DNA from: Amanita rubescens
Taxonomy: Eukaryota > Basidiomycota > Agaricomycetes > Agaricales > Amanitaceae
NCBI GenBank assembly: GCA_015039365.1
Contig: WION01000049.1
Location: 62,001-126,000 of the forward strand
Direction of reading: 5' to 3'
Length of the DNA stretch: 64,000 nucleotides
The notes under the pieces are model-generated. The model searched no databases. It worked only from the letters and a program-made list of their open reading frames with translations, and was not told the origin of the DNA. Numbering within the stretch: the stretch's first letter is position 1; every line of letters begins with the position of its first letter. Positions 23,147-36,135 of the stretch are shown here, piece after piece. Both the position numbers and the translations under genes were made by a program.

Positions 23147-26099
23147 TTATGTTCTGATCATCCACCCATCGCCCTTGCGAACTTTTCCGACCCCTCCTAT
23201 ATTCTCTCGCACAACGAGCCATAAACTCGTGCTGGACACGATATCCTTGATTTCCTCTGCCGTCAGCGTCAATCCGTAATAATCCACTTCCCCGGAACCA
23301 GAACCGGACTGCGAGGACGGTGCTGTGAAGTGTGGGATCCAGATAAGGTGAAAGAAGATCAAACAGGGACGCAATCGGAGTTAGCACATAAATACCGCAG
23401 GCATGGCGAGATCATAAACTCACCCAACCCGCGCCGTCTCAACACTGAAAGTCTTTCAACTTGAACGTCTGGTAATGGAAACGGCATCTTGAGCATCGCT
23501 ACCACTTTTGGATGATGCGGTGTTGGAGAGAGTGTTCCCACTTTGATCCTCAGGACATCATGTTGCGTGCTCGGTTCGTGGCTCTTTGAATTAGCCTCGC
23601 CACCAATAGAGTCTTCTTGCCTTTTGCTGCGGCCCCTGGATTTCCTTGTCGAGGCATCAGATGGATTAGGAGGTGTCCCTGCCTCTTTTGCAATGGCCGC
23701 GGCCGTCCGCCGAACTTTGAGGGTACACACCCAGGGAGTCTCCGAATCTTCCGGATCACTTTCATCGCCGGCTCCGGTATCGCCAAATACATCCTCGCTT
23801 GCACCAGCTGTGCTTTGGCTATGCGAAGAAGCCAAACTCCAGCGTTTCACGGCAGCTCGGGCAGAACTGATAGAAGAAGCCGACGGCTTCCGGACTCTTT
23901 CGTTCTGAGCATCGAGACCTCCATCCTTCCTCGTCACCTTCTCATCACCCTCTCTTCGCCGACTCCCATCCCTACTGCGACGACTCCGTTTACCCGTACG
24001 TCCTGGTTCTTCGCGCTCCGCACTAGATTCTCTTCCTTCGCCAAGAGCACCCGACTTCTTCTTAGAACCACCGGTGACTGGCATTCGTCTCCACTCAAAA
24101 CGTACTTCAACTATCTCCTCAACGCCCATTTCATGATCTCTTGTAGCATGCACCCAAGCTGCATCTAGGCCCAACCCTGCGCCAACTCCACTCAAGTGCA
24201 GACCAAGTCCAATCTTGTTTCCATGAGAAGGGGCCGCGGGTGGTGGTGGCCGACGTTTCATCCACTTCTTTGCTAGCCACGCATACATGTAGGGTCGACG
24301 AACTGTCTTCCCTGACCTATCCTTTTCTTTGGGCCTCGGACTTCCACCGTTGTCACTGATCCCATCGATGCTCCCTCTCGGTCTACCATTAGGAGACTTT
24401 GACTGACCCTCACGTTTACCACGAGTCGAATTAACAAATGAAGTTGGAACGACGACCAATGTTGGCTGAACGCCCAATACAGCTGGGCATAGTTGAGGTT
24501 GTGACTGAATTTGATTCGACTGGACACTGGTGAGAACGTGGGTAGAGGCTACGTTCGCGGATGGGGTCACCTGAGGCGTTTCCACATCTGTTTGGGACAA
24601 GTTCAGGTTGACAGCGGCTACATTGTCTGCTGCTCGACTAGGACCCATCGCCGAACGCCGTTTCATACCCAGGGTTGAAAATGCAGAAGCCAGCGGGGAT
24701 GCTAACTGAGGGCGCTGGGATGAGCCGGACGATCCGAGGAGCCAAGAACCTCGACCGCGTTTGCCACCTGCCCCTGGAATTAAATCTTTAGGGGTCGATG
24801 GCAGTTGCATCGTTGGCGTTGCCATAGGCTGCATCGGTGTCGGAGTCCCGACCTGATCGCACGACTCGCTCGAAGTGTCCGGAGATTTCCGCGTATTCAA
24901 TCGTGCAGACTGAGGCCGCGGCACCGGTGATTGCACAGATGTCATAGGGAACCGTGATGACAATGATTGACGATTGTTGCCTCTTGGAAGTGCCGTAGGA
25001 GGTACCGATGCAAGGTACGGTGACCTAGGTGATGACGGCACGTCTTTCGGAGATTTCTTGAACATTTTTCCAAAGAAGTTACGCCTACTACTCCCTGGAA
25101 CAACGCCCGCAGAATAAGGAGGGGTCTCGGGCTGCTGTTGATCTGTGCTGTCAATTGAATGGCTGATTTGATGATCCGCGTAAGACGCAGATGAAAGCGA
25201 TGCACTTGAAGAGGTCGCGGGGTTTGGTGCGAGGTCATCGGGGGCAGAATAGGATCCATCATTTGTTGGCCCTGTGACAGGCTGGACTGCCAAGAAAGTG
25301 GGTATACTGCGGTTGGGAGCAGATCCGGAGCGTGTTGAAACCTGGGCGAAACCCATTTCGTCAACACTCAGTCTGCCCAGAGTGGAAGTGCTAGCTCCAG
25401 GGCCGGCCACGGGGACAGCCAGATTTTGCGTCGAGATAGGCATGACAACAGCATTAGGATCAGGCCAAACTTCGACCGGTTCGAATAGCGCAAGATCAAT
25501 AAGTTCAAGACCACGCTTCTGAAACTTGGCGATCTTGGAATCAGTACCCGCGTCGACAATGACGTTTGGAAGGACATGATGTGCTTGGAGATTGTACAGA
25601 GGAACAATGGTGCGACGCGCCGAAGTAGTGGATGAACTGGCAGCGGTACTAGTTACAGAACTAATTGATGAGGTTGAAGCGTAGGTTGTAGAAGACTCCT
25701 GAGAGCGCGTTGATCCCGAGCGACGGAGGGATGATTGACCGGCCTCAAAGTCAACGGACTGGCGCGGTAGAATGGCACGCGAGTTGGGTGGTACGAGTTG
25801 AACTTGGAGATTTAAAGGGTGGTTCGTTTTAGAGGGCGGGGGTCTGACAACTATAAAGATCTACAAAAACAGGCTTCAATGACGTCTGATGGAGATTAAT
25901 AATGTGATACCTCGTTAGCATTGCGGCGCTCCTTTTCCTTCTTAGGCGGCGGAGGCAGTTCTTGTGGGTCATCCTCCGGGAGCGCCTGAGGCAAAGATTC
26001 TGATTTATTGTCTTGTTCGTCGTTGTCTGGAGTGAATGAAGAAGTCCTGACTGTATCGCGGAGAGCGGTTGGGAGGAATGAAGCGAGAGAAGAGAACAT
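23147..26099 (-). CDS. large serine/proline-rich basic protein, unknown
   Basis: Exons 25911-26099, 23424-25860 and 23147-23322; introns 50 and 101 bp; about 933 residues. Two stretches look conserved: residues about 64-190 (RPPPSKTNHPLNLQVQLVPP, then TIVPLYNLQAHHVLPNVIV and KRGLELIDLALFEPVEVW), and a C-terminal block with PYMYAWLAKKWMKRR and EIVEVRFEWRRM. A last exon ends LTLTAEEIKDIVSSTSLWL. The middle is low-complexity Ser/Thr/Pro with many SP/TP sites, and there is a basic cluster (GKRSRRSRDGSRRREG). No signal peptide or membrane helix is visible. The layout suggests a cytoplasmic or nuclear scaffold regulated by phosphorylation, which is inference; I do not recognise the family. It is the upstream neighbour of the APC/C activator, 285 bp away, same strand. 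Confidence 0.7.
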
Positions 26100-28150
26100 A
26101 GCAGTTGAGAAGCGGGCCCGACGCCCATTATGTTTGTTTGTTCAGCGCCGGCGCGATTAGCCGCTTACGCGTATACGTTGCCGTCAAATCTAACCATCGC
26201 AACTTTGTAACATATTTCCATTTGTTAACATCAAACCTTGGCAGCAACAACCGTAGTGCTGCGGTTTCACTCTGAAATATGAAGTTCTCACTTCTATTGC
26301 TCTTCACAACTCTCACCACCACCATGCAAGCGCATCCTCTACCGGCACTCTTCTGAACTTGATCCGCGCTTCCTAGCTACAATCTTGGTACCTTGCTGAC
26401 TGCGCACTGGCAAACCCTTCGGGCGAGACCGGTTATGTTTCTGCTTATTCGTTAAATAACTGCGGCTTAACCGGACTATTTTTGTTTTCGTAAAAAGAGA
26501 TACATTTCTGCCTCATGGATCTAGTTCAAGGCTTCTTGCTGGCCGACGATAACGGATGTTATTTTTTTTTCTGACACTGCGCCCTCTGGAAAACACAGTT
26601 GCATTTCGCCTTCAATACCAAGACCCTTACTCTTACTACCATCAAACACCTGTTTGCCTAGACTTATTCGATCATGATCGATAACGCCATACAAGTTCCT
26701 TGAAGTTTGAAGACTCAGTTTTCTCACATTACGGCAATTCCCTCAAGGCATGGTATCATCGTGTCCGGTCTGCGCCGTGCGACGTTTTGGGAGGCTCGCT
26801 TGAGAGTACCTGTTGTGATCAACAACACTTCCTTTGTCTTTAGTAGTATCGCCCTGGCAGAATGCCAAACCTTTTTCATATCTTCCTCTATTGAACCCGA
26901 GCGTTGAGCGCTGCCAGGATATCTGGAACCGGCAGCCCGGACGATCGCAGACACTACGAGACACTACCCTAACAGCACAATGCGCCGATAAAGAAACCGG
27001 AAGCCGGCCTCGTGCAAACTATGCCGCCCATCATGGTGTTCTATATTCGGTAGAACTTGCAGAGCCCTGATATGATTACAGAGAGCTATGAAACCTCTCC
27101 ACCAAATACAAATTCCATGGGTTTATGGTGAGAAACGCTTTATAATATGTCCATGAAGTCATTGATTAATCCTTGCAGTTATATGGTCGGTGCGCAAACG
27201 AGACCGACATGGCTCTTTTCATGGGCACCATTCTGATGGTGCGCACATACCATCACCTACGATAAGCACCGACCGACCCAACGCCGGGTACGTGGGCCGT
27301 TTGCATTCAACTGTCAGTTTGTTGAAGCGATGTTGCGCTTTCAAGCGAGCGAACATCGTGCTCGATGTTGGTTCCTCCGCCGGCCAACGGATCAGTCAAT
27401 GCAACAAAGGACCGTACAGCCTCATGTCTACCCTGAACCCTTTCAACCATTTTTATCTGATAAAAATCGGCTCAGTACCCTTTATCCAAACCGTATCACG
27501 TAACAAAAGCAGTATATGGTCACGAGCCAAGACTACATATCATCTCTACCGTTATCCTGCCTGCCTCTCAAAGTGCGTCCCAGGATTGGAATTCTTTTCC
27601 ATGGTACGAAATATTAATTGCCTCTAGAAACCTAAGATGAATGAATGGAATGCCCCAAAAGGCGCTTTAGTCATTGGAATCACATGTAAGCCGAGGACCT
27701 CTTCCCGGGTTGCCTAAATTTCAAGTTATGTTTGTCGCCCGAGAGCCACATTTCAGGAACACGTACAGGGTGAATCCCTTGCGGAGTCTGAAGCAGGGTG
27801 ATGCTACTAACTCCCTATCACGGATTCTCACTCCGAGCAGGTAGAGAGGCGGAATGCTTAATGGGTTATTCTCTTATGTTCGCTTCTCGGCGTTGGGAAA
27901 ACGTTGATTTGGTGCGATGTTTGTTGACAGCGGTCTTGGACTCATATCGGGTACGTGTTCAATTGATCGTCGGATGTTACCGCTGTAATATGTCGTCCAG
28001 GTTCGCCCTCTTCGCGGACTGCTAGCCTCTGCTGTATAAATCGTACTAACTCCTAGCTCCACTCCAATGGCTCCAACGCTAAGCGCCGTGAAGCGCTAGC
28101 AGAATTCTTAATTTCCGAAGTACTCCAGTCATGGACGCGGTAGCATTCAG
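26100..28150. other. gene-poor stretch with coding-like fragments
   Basis: A 25-codon plus frame at 26279-26356 looks like a bare signal peptide followed by a stop. On the minus strand, 26521-26740 reads like a protein segment (SRNLYGVIDHDRISLGKQVF, KGLGIEGEMQLCFPEGA). On the plus strand, 27837-28145 reads REAECLMGYSLMFASRRWEN and, after probable introns, KRREALAEFLISEVLQSWTR and a stop. A GTGAGA...TTGCAG intron is likely at about 27128-27178. I could not assemble complete genes or name a family. These may be remnants of dying genes. Confidence 0.3.
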
Positions 28151-29796
28151 GTTGGCCCTGGCCACGTCCCACCGCCGATGCACCAAAGCGGACTTTGTAA
28201 GAAGGTCTATGGTCTTCTAAGTCTGCGCCTGAAACCGGGTTGCAGACAAGTGATGGCTTGAGATCGCCTCGCTTTGACGCGTCAAACCAGGGATATTTTC
28301 TGATTTCCGTGTGCAAGTCACTGCGAACCTGATTAAGTAATCTCATGCCTAAAGACATCCACAATCAAGATATCGACGGCGAACAAGTCAATCACAGGAA
28401 CTTCGCCTAAAATGCCTCGTGAGTCGGAGATCGCACCGTAAGGTATTCAAATGGTATACACCGCGCAAATGCTTGTGGCAGACTGCCCGTGTCCCACGCT
28501 ATAACTTCACAGTCAGACGACTATAGTACCATCAAGTAATCCAAACAGTCGCTGAGATGGTTTTAATCCTCCCACATTACCCTGAAATTGTGAGAGCACG
28601 GCGAGTTCGTAAATTGTGAGAATACCCGAGTTTAGCGCGGTTTTGACATTTCTATTCCGAGTGTATTCAAGCGCAATATACCATGCATAGTTTCAGTAAT
28701 ACTTTAAGTTGCAATAGATGATCGTATTCCCTGCATAGTTCTGGACCTACACGCCTGTTTCGCGTTCTTATTAATTTGATTCATCACAACGTCTGTCTGA
28801 ATCTCGATCATCATCTAAACTTGGAGGCTCGAGGGTGGCCGAGCATGCAGCGCGGATGTGCCAATGGGGCCCGCGACTTTTCTCAGAGCCCATCTCAAAT
28901 TCGGTTATCGTTCAGTTCGATCCTGTCGAAAAGCAACATTGACACCTTATGAAATACCCTGCGCACCATGAGCTAAGGCTTGATGCACATCTCTCCATCG
29001 GGCACAGCCGAATTTTGATGGTATTCACCCGCTGTGGTGCCGGCAACTCAGTTCAAGAAGTTCATCTACTAATGAACAATCTCCAACGGGCTCGTAGTAG
29101 AGCGATAACCTAAGCTAAATAGTGATATGACCTTCCGTAACTGCTGGAGCGTGCAGTTCTACGATTGTCACGGTGAAAACCCTACGAATGAATTCACGGT
29201 GACTCGGAGCTTCTCGCCCGGTTGCAAGCAAAGCATGTCCCTGTAAACAACGCATAAGGAACTATAGCGAAAGTGGTTACTCGGACTTATTAGTAATAAG
29301 CTACCCTTTCGTTGAAGTGCTCCTGAGCGTCAATGACTCTTTTCGAATGTCCAGATGTCTAGGTGGTAACATGTCATGAGCATGCCCATTTCAGCCTCTT
29401 GAGTGGCCTAGTATCGAGATCATTCGAATAATCGAGTTCTGTCGTACAATGAGTCAGTATAATCGCCACAATCCATTCTACCGATATATTTACCGCAATT
29501 TTTGCATTCCTCGGAGTCCGATTCAACAATGCCGCTGATCCAGATACGGGGCCCTTGATGTCGTCGATCGGGGTGGGCACTCGGCAACCGCCTCATCCAG
29601 GATGTGACAATGGTCTACCACTAATGGCGTGGTAACTTGAAGGAAGGCCCATTGTGTCGAGATCCTATCTGGCTTCATGTAATGTGTAGTCCCTCCGAAC
29701 GACCCTGGAGCAACAGACTGTAACGATTCATGTATATATATGCCTTACTACGAAAGACAATGAAACTGTATCCACTCCGCAGTGACTATCATCCAA
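28151..29796. other. intergenic, nearly frame-free
   Basis: From about 28365 to 29370 no sizeable open frame exists on either strand, and I see no repeat or RNA gene. Confidence 0.6.
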
Positions 29797-30260
29797 ATGC
29801 CTGAACCATCCTCCTCTTCAGCGACGAAAGAGGTACTCACTTTCATCCTAGCATTTTGACCAACTAGTTCCACTCATGATTACTTTTTTTTTTTACGGCA
29901 GAACGCCCAAACTCCTGCGCTCGACTCTAACGTAGAAATACCGCGAACTCCTCGGCGGACTCCAATGGCGTGCGTCTTCTGTCGCGGTGGGTTTTGGTCC
30001 TTGGGTCCAAGTTTTTTGGGTTGACGATAGGGTGTAGGGCGTAAGCTCAAGTGCGACGGCGTACGTCCGTCCTGTGCTAATTGTAATAAAAGAAGCGTCC
30101 CGTGCTCTTACGTGCCAGTGTAAGTCTAGCATGCTCATTCGTGTCAGGCAGGAAAAGTCAAGACATGCTATTTAGCGCACTGCAAGGATCTCAAAGGTGA
30201 TCCGCAATTCCCATCTGATTCACCCTCATTAGCAAAAGATCTGGGACGTTGTATAGTTAC
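29797..30260 (+). CDS. Zn(II)2Cys6 transcription factor, N-terminal exons only
   Basis: Exons 29797-29832, 29902-29986, 30038-30117 (or to 30119) and probably a fourth from about 30192. The spliced product reads CVFCRGRKLKCDGVRPSC, then CNKRSVPC, a complete CX2CX6C...CX2CX6C fungal binuclear zinc cluster with its basic loop. It would bind DNA in the nucleus. The expected remainder could not be assembled: no middle-homology (fungal_trans) domain is visible in the 700 bp before the next gene. Coding-like pieces occur at about 30665-30720 and 30785-30865 (ELVPHTIQPVAQTLVFNSFV), which could be its later exons. Either a short regulator or a decaying gene. The end coordinate is approximate. Confidence 0.6.
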
Positions 30261-30976
30261 CTGTATTCTGAACCCCTAAATTCGATTCAATGACACTTAA
30301 GAATGACTTGTGGCGTGGTTTCCAACGTACAAGGGTGGAGATGGTTATCCAGCGACACAATCCACCTAAATGCCGGCGATGCCGTATAATGAAAACGATA
30401 AGAATTTGAAATACGGGTGGAGAGCGGAACAATGGGCTCACGTCTGATGGAATTAAGGACGATTTGCGGTCTTCATTTTGTTCGGGCAACGGCCGCCTGA
30501 CTCTGAATTATCATCTCTTCACAATTCCCGAAAACGAAGGCCGAGGCTAACGCTCACAAGACCACATGCGAAGCCACAAGGCAGGCGAAATTTTCGGGGC
30601 TTTTCCTTCTCGGATTTCTGCCTGGAATATAGAGTTCTATCGTCACATCGTGTCCGACCACGCGCGAAATGAGGGAGCACAATGCAACGTACCAATTTCT
30701 ATTCGGATTAAACAAGGATGAAGATGTGCAGGGCCAAACTAACACCATCAAATACAATCTTACCAACGTGGCCTATTTTTCCCGCAGGAACTCGTGCCCC
30801 ACACCATTCAGCCTGTAGCCCAAACGCTTGTCTTCAATTCATTTGTTGGCCCTGGCAGAATCAAGTAAACACGCTTACAGTTTCGAGACGGCCGATCGTA
30901 AGATCAACAACTTTAACTGTGATCAACGATTATTAGATATGTTCAGCGAACCCGAACAGCAGGTGTACGTAAAAAA

Positions 30977-32152
30977 ATGGGCTCCCTCACTTGCATTCCT
31001 GGATCCAACACTATCTGGTATATGCCGAACTTCGTGACGGTACGCGACTCCTCGGACACTTCGGCCATTGAAGATCATTGATAGGTTTCAGGAAGAAGAG
31101 GAGGAATATCTCATCCGTAAGGCAAGCGGTAGATATGCAAAATCGATAGAGAGGGTTCATTCAACGTTTTAGATCAAAGACACACCCCATCAAAGATGGA
31201 AACCGCTAGGCAATCGACGGTTTGTTCACATTTCTGCCTGACTTGATCCTATCAACAATCACCGCAGACTGCAAATCTGGGGTTAGTGCTCTCGCCGGCT
31301 CAATGGGCTTACTAGTTAACCGTTGCCTAAAGGTGGCGAGATATTGAAGAATGGTATTCTCTTCGCACAGCCATTACCGCGGTTTCTAAAAATATTGTAG
31401 GTCTCGAGTCCTTGGTTATCTTCATCAGCGCCTTATCCGATTGACAGTCCGAACATCATATCACGTCTTAAATTGACTGGTGCCTTCAAAGCATCGCCTC
31501 ATAAGGAGCCAAATCATGTTATATTGAACGAGGTACAGGTTGATCGCTTTGTTGATTAAGATGATATCTATTACCCCAATTTCGTAGTATCTGCCAGGCC
31601 AAGGTATAATGGTATAGTAACGCTGCGCAATTACGTTAATCTTGATGACTCAATGCCAAAGGTAGCCCCACGAGGATGGACCAATTTATCATCCCGTCGT
31701 CGCAACTATTTCTTTGGGATCACACACGATCCTTCATTACTATCAATACGCAGAGGAGTCAGGTTCGACGGGTAATAATGCTTCGGGCGGGGAGGGTCGA
31801 CCCGTCAGTTCCATTCCAGTCATGTCAATTCTTCTAGAAAGACGCAGCATAATCATTACCGCTGATGAGATGTATGCATCGCGCCTACATGGGTAAGTAT
31901 TCTGGCTGAATGATTTGAAGTAATTTCGGTTGACTTTTGGCAAGAATCGAGGGTACGGACCACGACGAAATTTCTCAGGATGGCCTAGTCCGCCTATCCA
32001 CCGGAATTGTACACGAAATTGCTAACCGGGATCTCTTAACTGACGAAGAGGTGCTGCGAGTCATACGGCATGGGGGCACATTGAATCGAACAGTGAGATA
32101 TAGCCTTACATGTCGAGACGTATGCCGCGTCGCAAGAAAGGCGGTTGATTAA
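30977..32152 (+). CDS. ALKBH6-type AlkB-like Fe(II)/2-oxoglutarate dioxygenase
   Basis: Nine exons: 30977-31039, 31092-31121, 31173-31219, 31268-31281, 31333-31396, 31448-31532, 31588-31611, 31666-31892, 31945-32152; 253 residues in phase. The iron-binding H-x-D is in MPHEDG (His111, Asp113) and the distal His is in SRLHGIE (His184). The 2-oxoglutarate-binding R-x5-R is at Arg236/Arg242. WYMPNFVTEEEEEYLIRK, HQRWKPLGNRRLQIWGG, EPNHVILNEYLPGQGIMPHE and ATISLGSHTILHYY match the ALKBH6 branch. It probably demethylates or otherwise oxidises nucleic acid or protein; the substrate of ALKBH6 is not firmly known. The second intron starts GCAAGC (GC-AG type), and one exon is only 14 nt. It converges on the CHO2 gene with 116 bp between stop codons. 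Confidence 0.92.
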
Positions 32153-32268
32153 AACGTGCAAATGTACTAGCCAAGCGAATCATAATACTACTATGTACTT
32201 ATCAATATGCATCAATGTGTGAAAAGGTAAATTGCAGCAATGTAAGGTAAACCCGCCGCCCACTTCGC

Positions 32269-35200
32269 TTATACTGTCAGAATTTCCTTTGACACAAGGA
32301 TGCGATTTGCTAACGCTGTCAAGTTCGCATCCGCTACTACTACTTCGTGGGCATAGTCAACGTCAAAAATTTGCTTGATCGCAGCACAGATGCGCCTCGC
32401 CTGACGCTCCGTCCAGAAAGCGAAATCATCGGGATCACGATCCTCGGAATCGGCATCGTCACCCTCCGTGAACGATGGCTTGCAAGAGAGGGGAATCAAG
32501 GAAGGGTCAGAGTCCAGGCACAGTGGCACGACATGCATGAGGGTTTTACGGACAGTTGCGAAATCGATAACGGCAGGTTTGTCAACTGATAGCCTGTTAG
32601 CGGACCCTTTGAGTTGTCATGCTTAGGACACACCGTAGATTCCAATTGGTCCGTCCGAACTAAGAACATTATACTTGCCGTCGTGGTGGTACCGGACCTT
32701 TAAGCGGAACTCGTGATCGGATAACTCGTGTATAATCAGTCAGCAACTTGCCTCGTATTGACCAGCCAGCCAGGGTAGCATGTCGCCCCTAAATGTAATA
32801 ACCCCGCTTTCCGGATCTTCCGGTAAGCCACTTGGCCTATCAGAGCCTAGCGGGATGTTCCCGTCCCATTCCTCGCTGTGCACAGGCAGCCACATGCCAA
32901 GCGATGAGACTTTGGTGACTGTCATGGACTTGTTCGCTCCAACCTAGCACGAAGAGTGAGTTACAGCGCAGCTGAAACAAGTGACAGAAGCTGCGAACTC
33001 TGTATAAGCCTATCCAGTCTTTCCGGGAGTGCTTCTGAGGCGCTTGCCACTTCACAGTAATCGGCTCTCCGAGGTGGAAACGACGGGCGCTGGTACTGTT
33101 GTTTGGCATAACCGTCACCTTATATTTAGTAGTGTCGTAAGAGGACAGGTCATTTGCAATGCGACTAGAAGTCCATCGCTCGAGACAGGACAATGCGAAA
33201 AAAAGAATAAGTTACACACGTAATAATCAATTTCTCCCGGGACTGTTGTAGCAGCACTTTCGTATCTTGCACTACTTCCGATATCTTCGGGCGAGCTACA
33301 GAAGGGGACTTAAGCCATGAATGCACGCATTGAAACCTGGAAATCACTCATACATCTGGCGATGAACTCTTCAACGACGTCCGCAGTCTCTTCGTAGACC
33401 TTTTCAAACGTGCCTTTAACTTCTCTGACCACCCTTTTGAGCTCTGGAGCATGCTTGTCCGCACGGGATTCAAGAATCCGAGCATTCTTGCTCGCAACGC
33501 TTTTGATGACTTTCACAAACCCGGCATCTTTACGTAGCGAATCGCCGTAGAGCTTGCGCATATGCGGACTTTAAAAAATTGTAAGCCTCGGAGAACCAAA
33601 CCTAAAACAATAACACGCACTTCTCAACGCGGCTTAAAAACCACCAATTCGCCAGGTGTCGTATGACAGCGAGGGAAAGTACGAGCTTACTGCCACTGAT
33701 GAGGGCGAGGCCGAACCAGGCCGCGCCACCCATGGCTTCCGGGTTGTTGAGATACCTATGTGGGAGATGTTTGAGCAAACGATCATTGATGCTATGGAAT
33801 TCTTTTACCGGTAAATTCCGGTATACTCCAGGTGAGCGGGGAAGTCTTCCATGAAGAAGTCGCCGAAGAACCAACCTGAAATTGGGCACGGTGAATGGTC
33901 AAGAACGTCATCAATGGTGCAATTTACCAAATACGCCAAGGACCTCAAACGACTCCATCGTTGCCCAGATGTGTAGGCCAATTAAGAGCTATATATATGA
34001 CGTCTTAATCACGTTACGATAGATATGACTGAAAGATAACTCACTGCACCAAGCGTATGACGAAGGAGCTCGTTTCCTACCTTCCAATCATTTGGATACA
34101 AGTAAGTCTTACTGACCACGCCGATACATGACACTAAATCTTCGCTTGAGCCGCGGAACCTGATGACATAATCGAAAAACGAACCGTATGTCATACACAG
34201 AGTAAGATTATAGATGACTTTCCAATTGTTAAAAGCTTCAGTGATGGCCCCCTTTCCACCATATGCATCGTTTTGAGAGTAGTGGTAATGTTTCACAAAA
34301 TGGCGCACAATGAACTTATTTCCGCTCTGTGCTTTTAACAACAGACCGAGAGCGACATAATGTATCATCAGCCAGGCGACAGTATGAATGAAATGAACAG
34401 CAAGGGCCGTTTTCTCCGATAAACGGGGAATGAATGAGATCGTTAGCCCGTACATGATAATTAAGACAAGCATTGCGTCATTAGCCCTGAGCGTTAATGG
34501 ATATCAGGGTGGATACGGATGGCAACAAAGGGGAAGGACCTTAGTAAGTCAATGTTCTTGAGTATAACTGTATCTCGGCGGAAATACTTGTTGAACAGAT
34601 CATGCTGTGAGACGGGCTTCCTTCGGGGATCTGAACGGCGTTCTGAGTTCAGGTGGTCCGTTCCCGAGCCACAGCTATTACAGCGTTGATGCTTTGACCG
34701 CAATCTTTGCTTTGAGTTTGTAGGTGTCTCCGCCTCGGTTTCGGTTTCTAATTCAGTATCCGTAGTGGTTTCACCATCGGTCATAGCTGGCACCAGCAAA
34801 TTGTCTGCAGTCGTCTTGCTTACATCACTTGTATCATCGATAACTCCTGTCGCTTTCGATGTAACAACGGGGACACGCTTTGCGATAAACTTTCGTTGGC
34901 CATACATGCGCTCGATATCTGTTAGGATATTTGGATGACGTCTCAACCTATTCGAAATTACTCACGTGGATTCTCGAAGAAAAGCAGGAAGGCAAATTGA
35001 GCAGCATGCGCTGCCAAGCTGACGAATAAGACAGCATAACTTCCGGAGATCAACGACAGGCCATAATAGCCGGCATAGCCTGATATCTCTTCAGAGAAGC
35101 ACAGTTACAGGTGAATTGACCCACCAACTGAGTACATGGGATGAGGCGCGAGTTCGAACACGCCGTCAAATATAAGATTGCCGCGTTGAAAGAACACATC

Positions 35201-36135
35201 TCCCCAATACCATCCGTAGTCTTTGACGACGTTGTGAGCCTCTGTCTTTACCCAAAGGTTAAAGCCGATAAGCACAATGCCACCTAACCATCTACACATG
35301 GTTAACTGAACCGGACGAGCCGGATTTGAGTAACGAACCTCATAATATGTACCCCGACAGAGAGTCCAGTTGGTACTCTAAAGCAAGAAAAAGCAAATAG
35401 ACAATAGGAAAAGAAGTCACTGTAATACACATTAGCTCGAGTCAACTGCAAAATGATCATGACCCACTTGACCAGGATGAGATCAACGATCTGACGAAAC
35501 AGTAACCATGCATTATATTCTAGTGGGAGATCCTGATCAAGTAGATTGGAATCAACAAGAAAATCATCAAGCGGATATGCGTACATCAAACGAGTAGTCC
35601 TTTCCCATCTTGCCAGCAAGTTGGTCCCGAATCCAGTTGCGAATAGCAAGGACGGCGCCGTTCATCAAGCCAGCCCAGGCGCTGAATCTCCTTCACAATC
35701 CATTTCTTTTTACTTTGCTTGGTAAGAACATAGCCCAACCCAGCATCGTATGCAGCGCGCCAAAACGTAAAGTAAAAGAAGAATAGCACTCTTGCAGAGT
35801 TCCGAGGTAGAGATAGAAACAACAAGATCTGCAGAGCAAGGGATCCTAAGTTCAACATGTCTAGGTGACTTTTCGGGTATCCGGGATGGAATAAAGTCGT
35901 CAAAACGTCATGGGTCGTTGGAACGCGAAACACTACAAGAACATAAGTCGCGACAAAGATAACTCGCTGAAAGCTGTGTCTCACCTTCACCCCCTGGAGT
36001 TTTTCCCCAAACAACCTCTTCATGGGCGGTAGCCGAGGATGAATGAGTCTCGACTTCATTAACGTTCATATCTACTGATGACGAATCCTTTGTGACGGTT
36101 TTGCGTTGTCGTAATGAGTTCTGCGCAGTCGCCAT
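32269..36135 (-). CDS. CHO2: phosphatidylethanolamine N-methyltransferase
   Basis: Seventeen exons: 35985-36135, 35585-35932, 35468-35532, 35339-35419, 35125-35291, 34966-35079, 34540-34918, 34045-34486, 33928-33988, 33809-33875, 33621-33755, 33354-33568, 33220-33295, 32999-33164, 32752-32943, 32634-32697, 32269-32585. About 1012 residues if one base is skipped. It converts phosphatidylethanolamine to its monomethyl form in the ER, the first step of the methylation route to phosphatidylcholine. Diagnostic segments include [66 protein letters not shown] and [16 protein letters not shown]. Many membrane helices lie in the N-terminal two-thirds. Oddity: exon 2 carries one extra base near 35645-35652 (…RRRP then [10 protein letters not shown] in the next frame). 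The other exons keep frame. Intron 15 begins GCAAGT. Confidence 0.93.

Noticed and set aside
35586..36059. Separate short gene in the CHO2 region
   Set aside because: It is CHO2 exon 2 read past the single-base frameshift.
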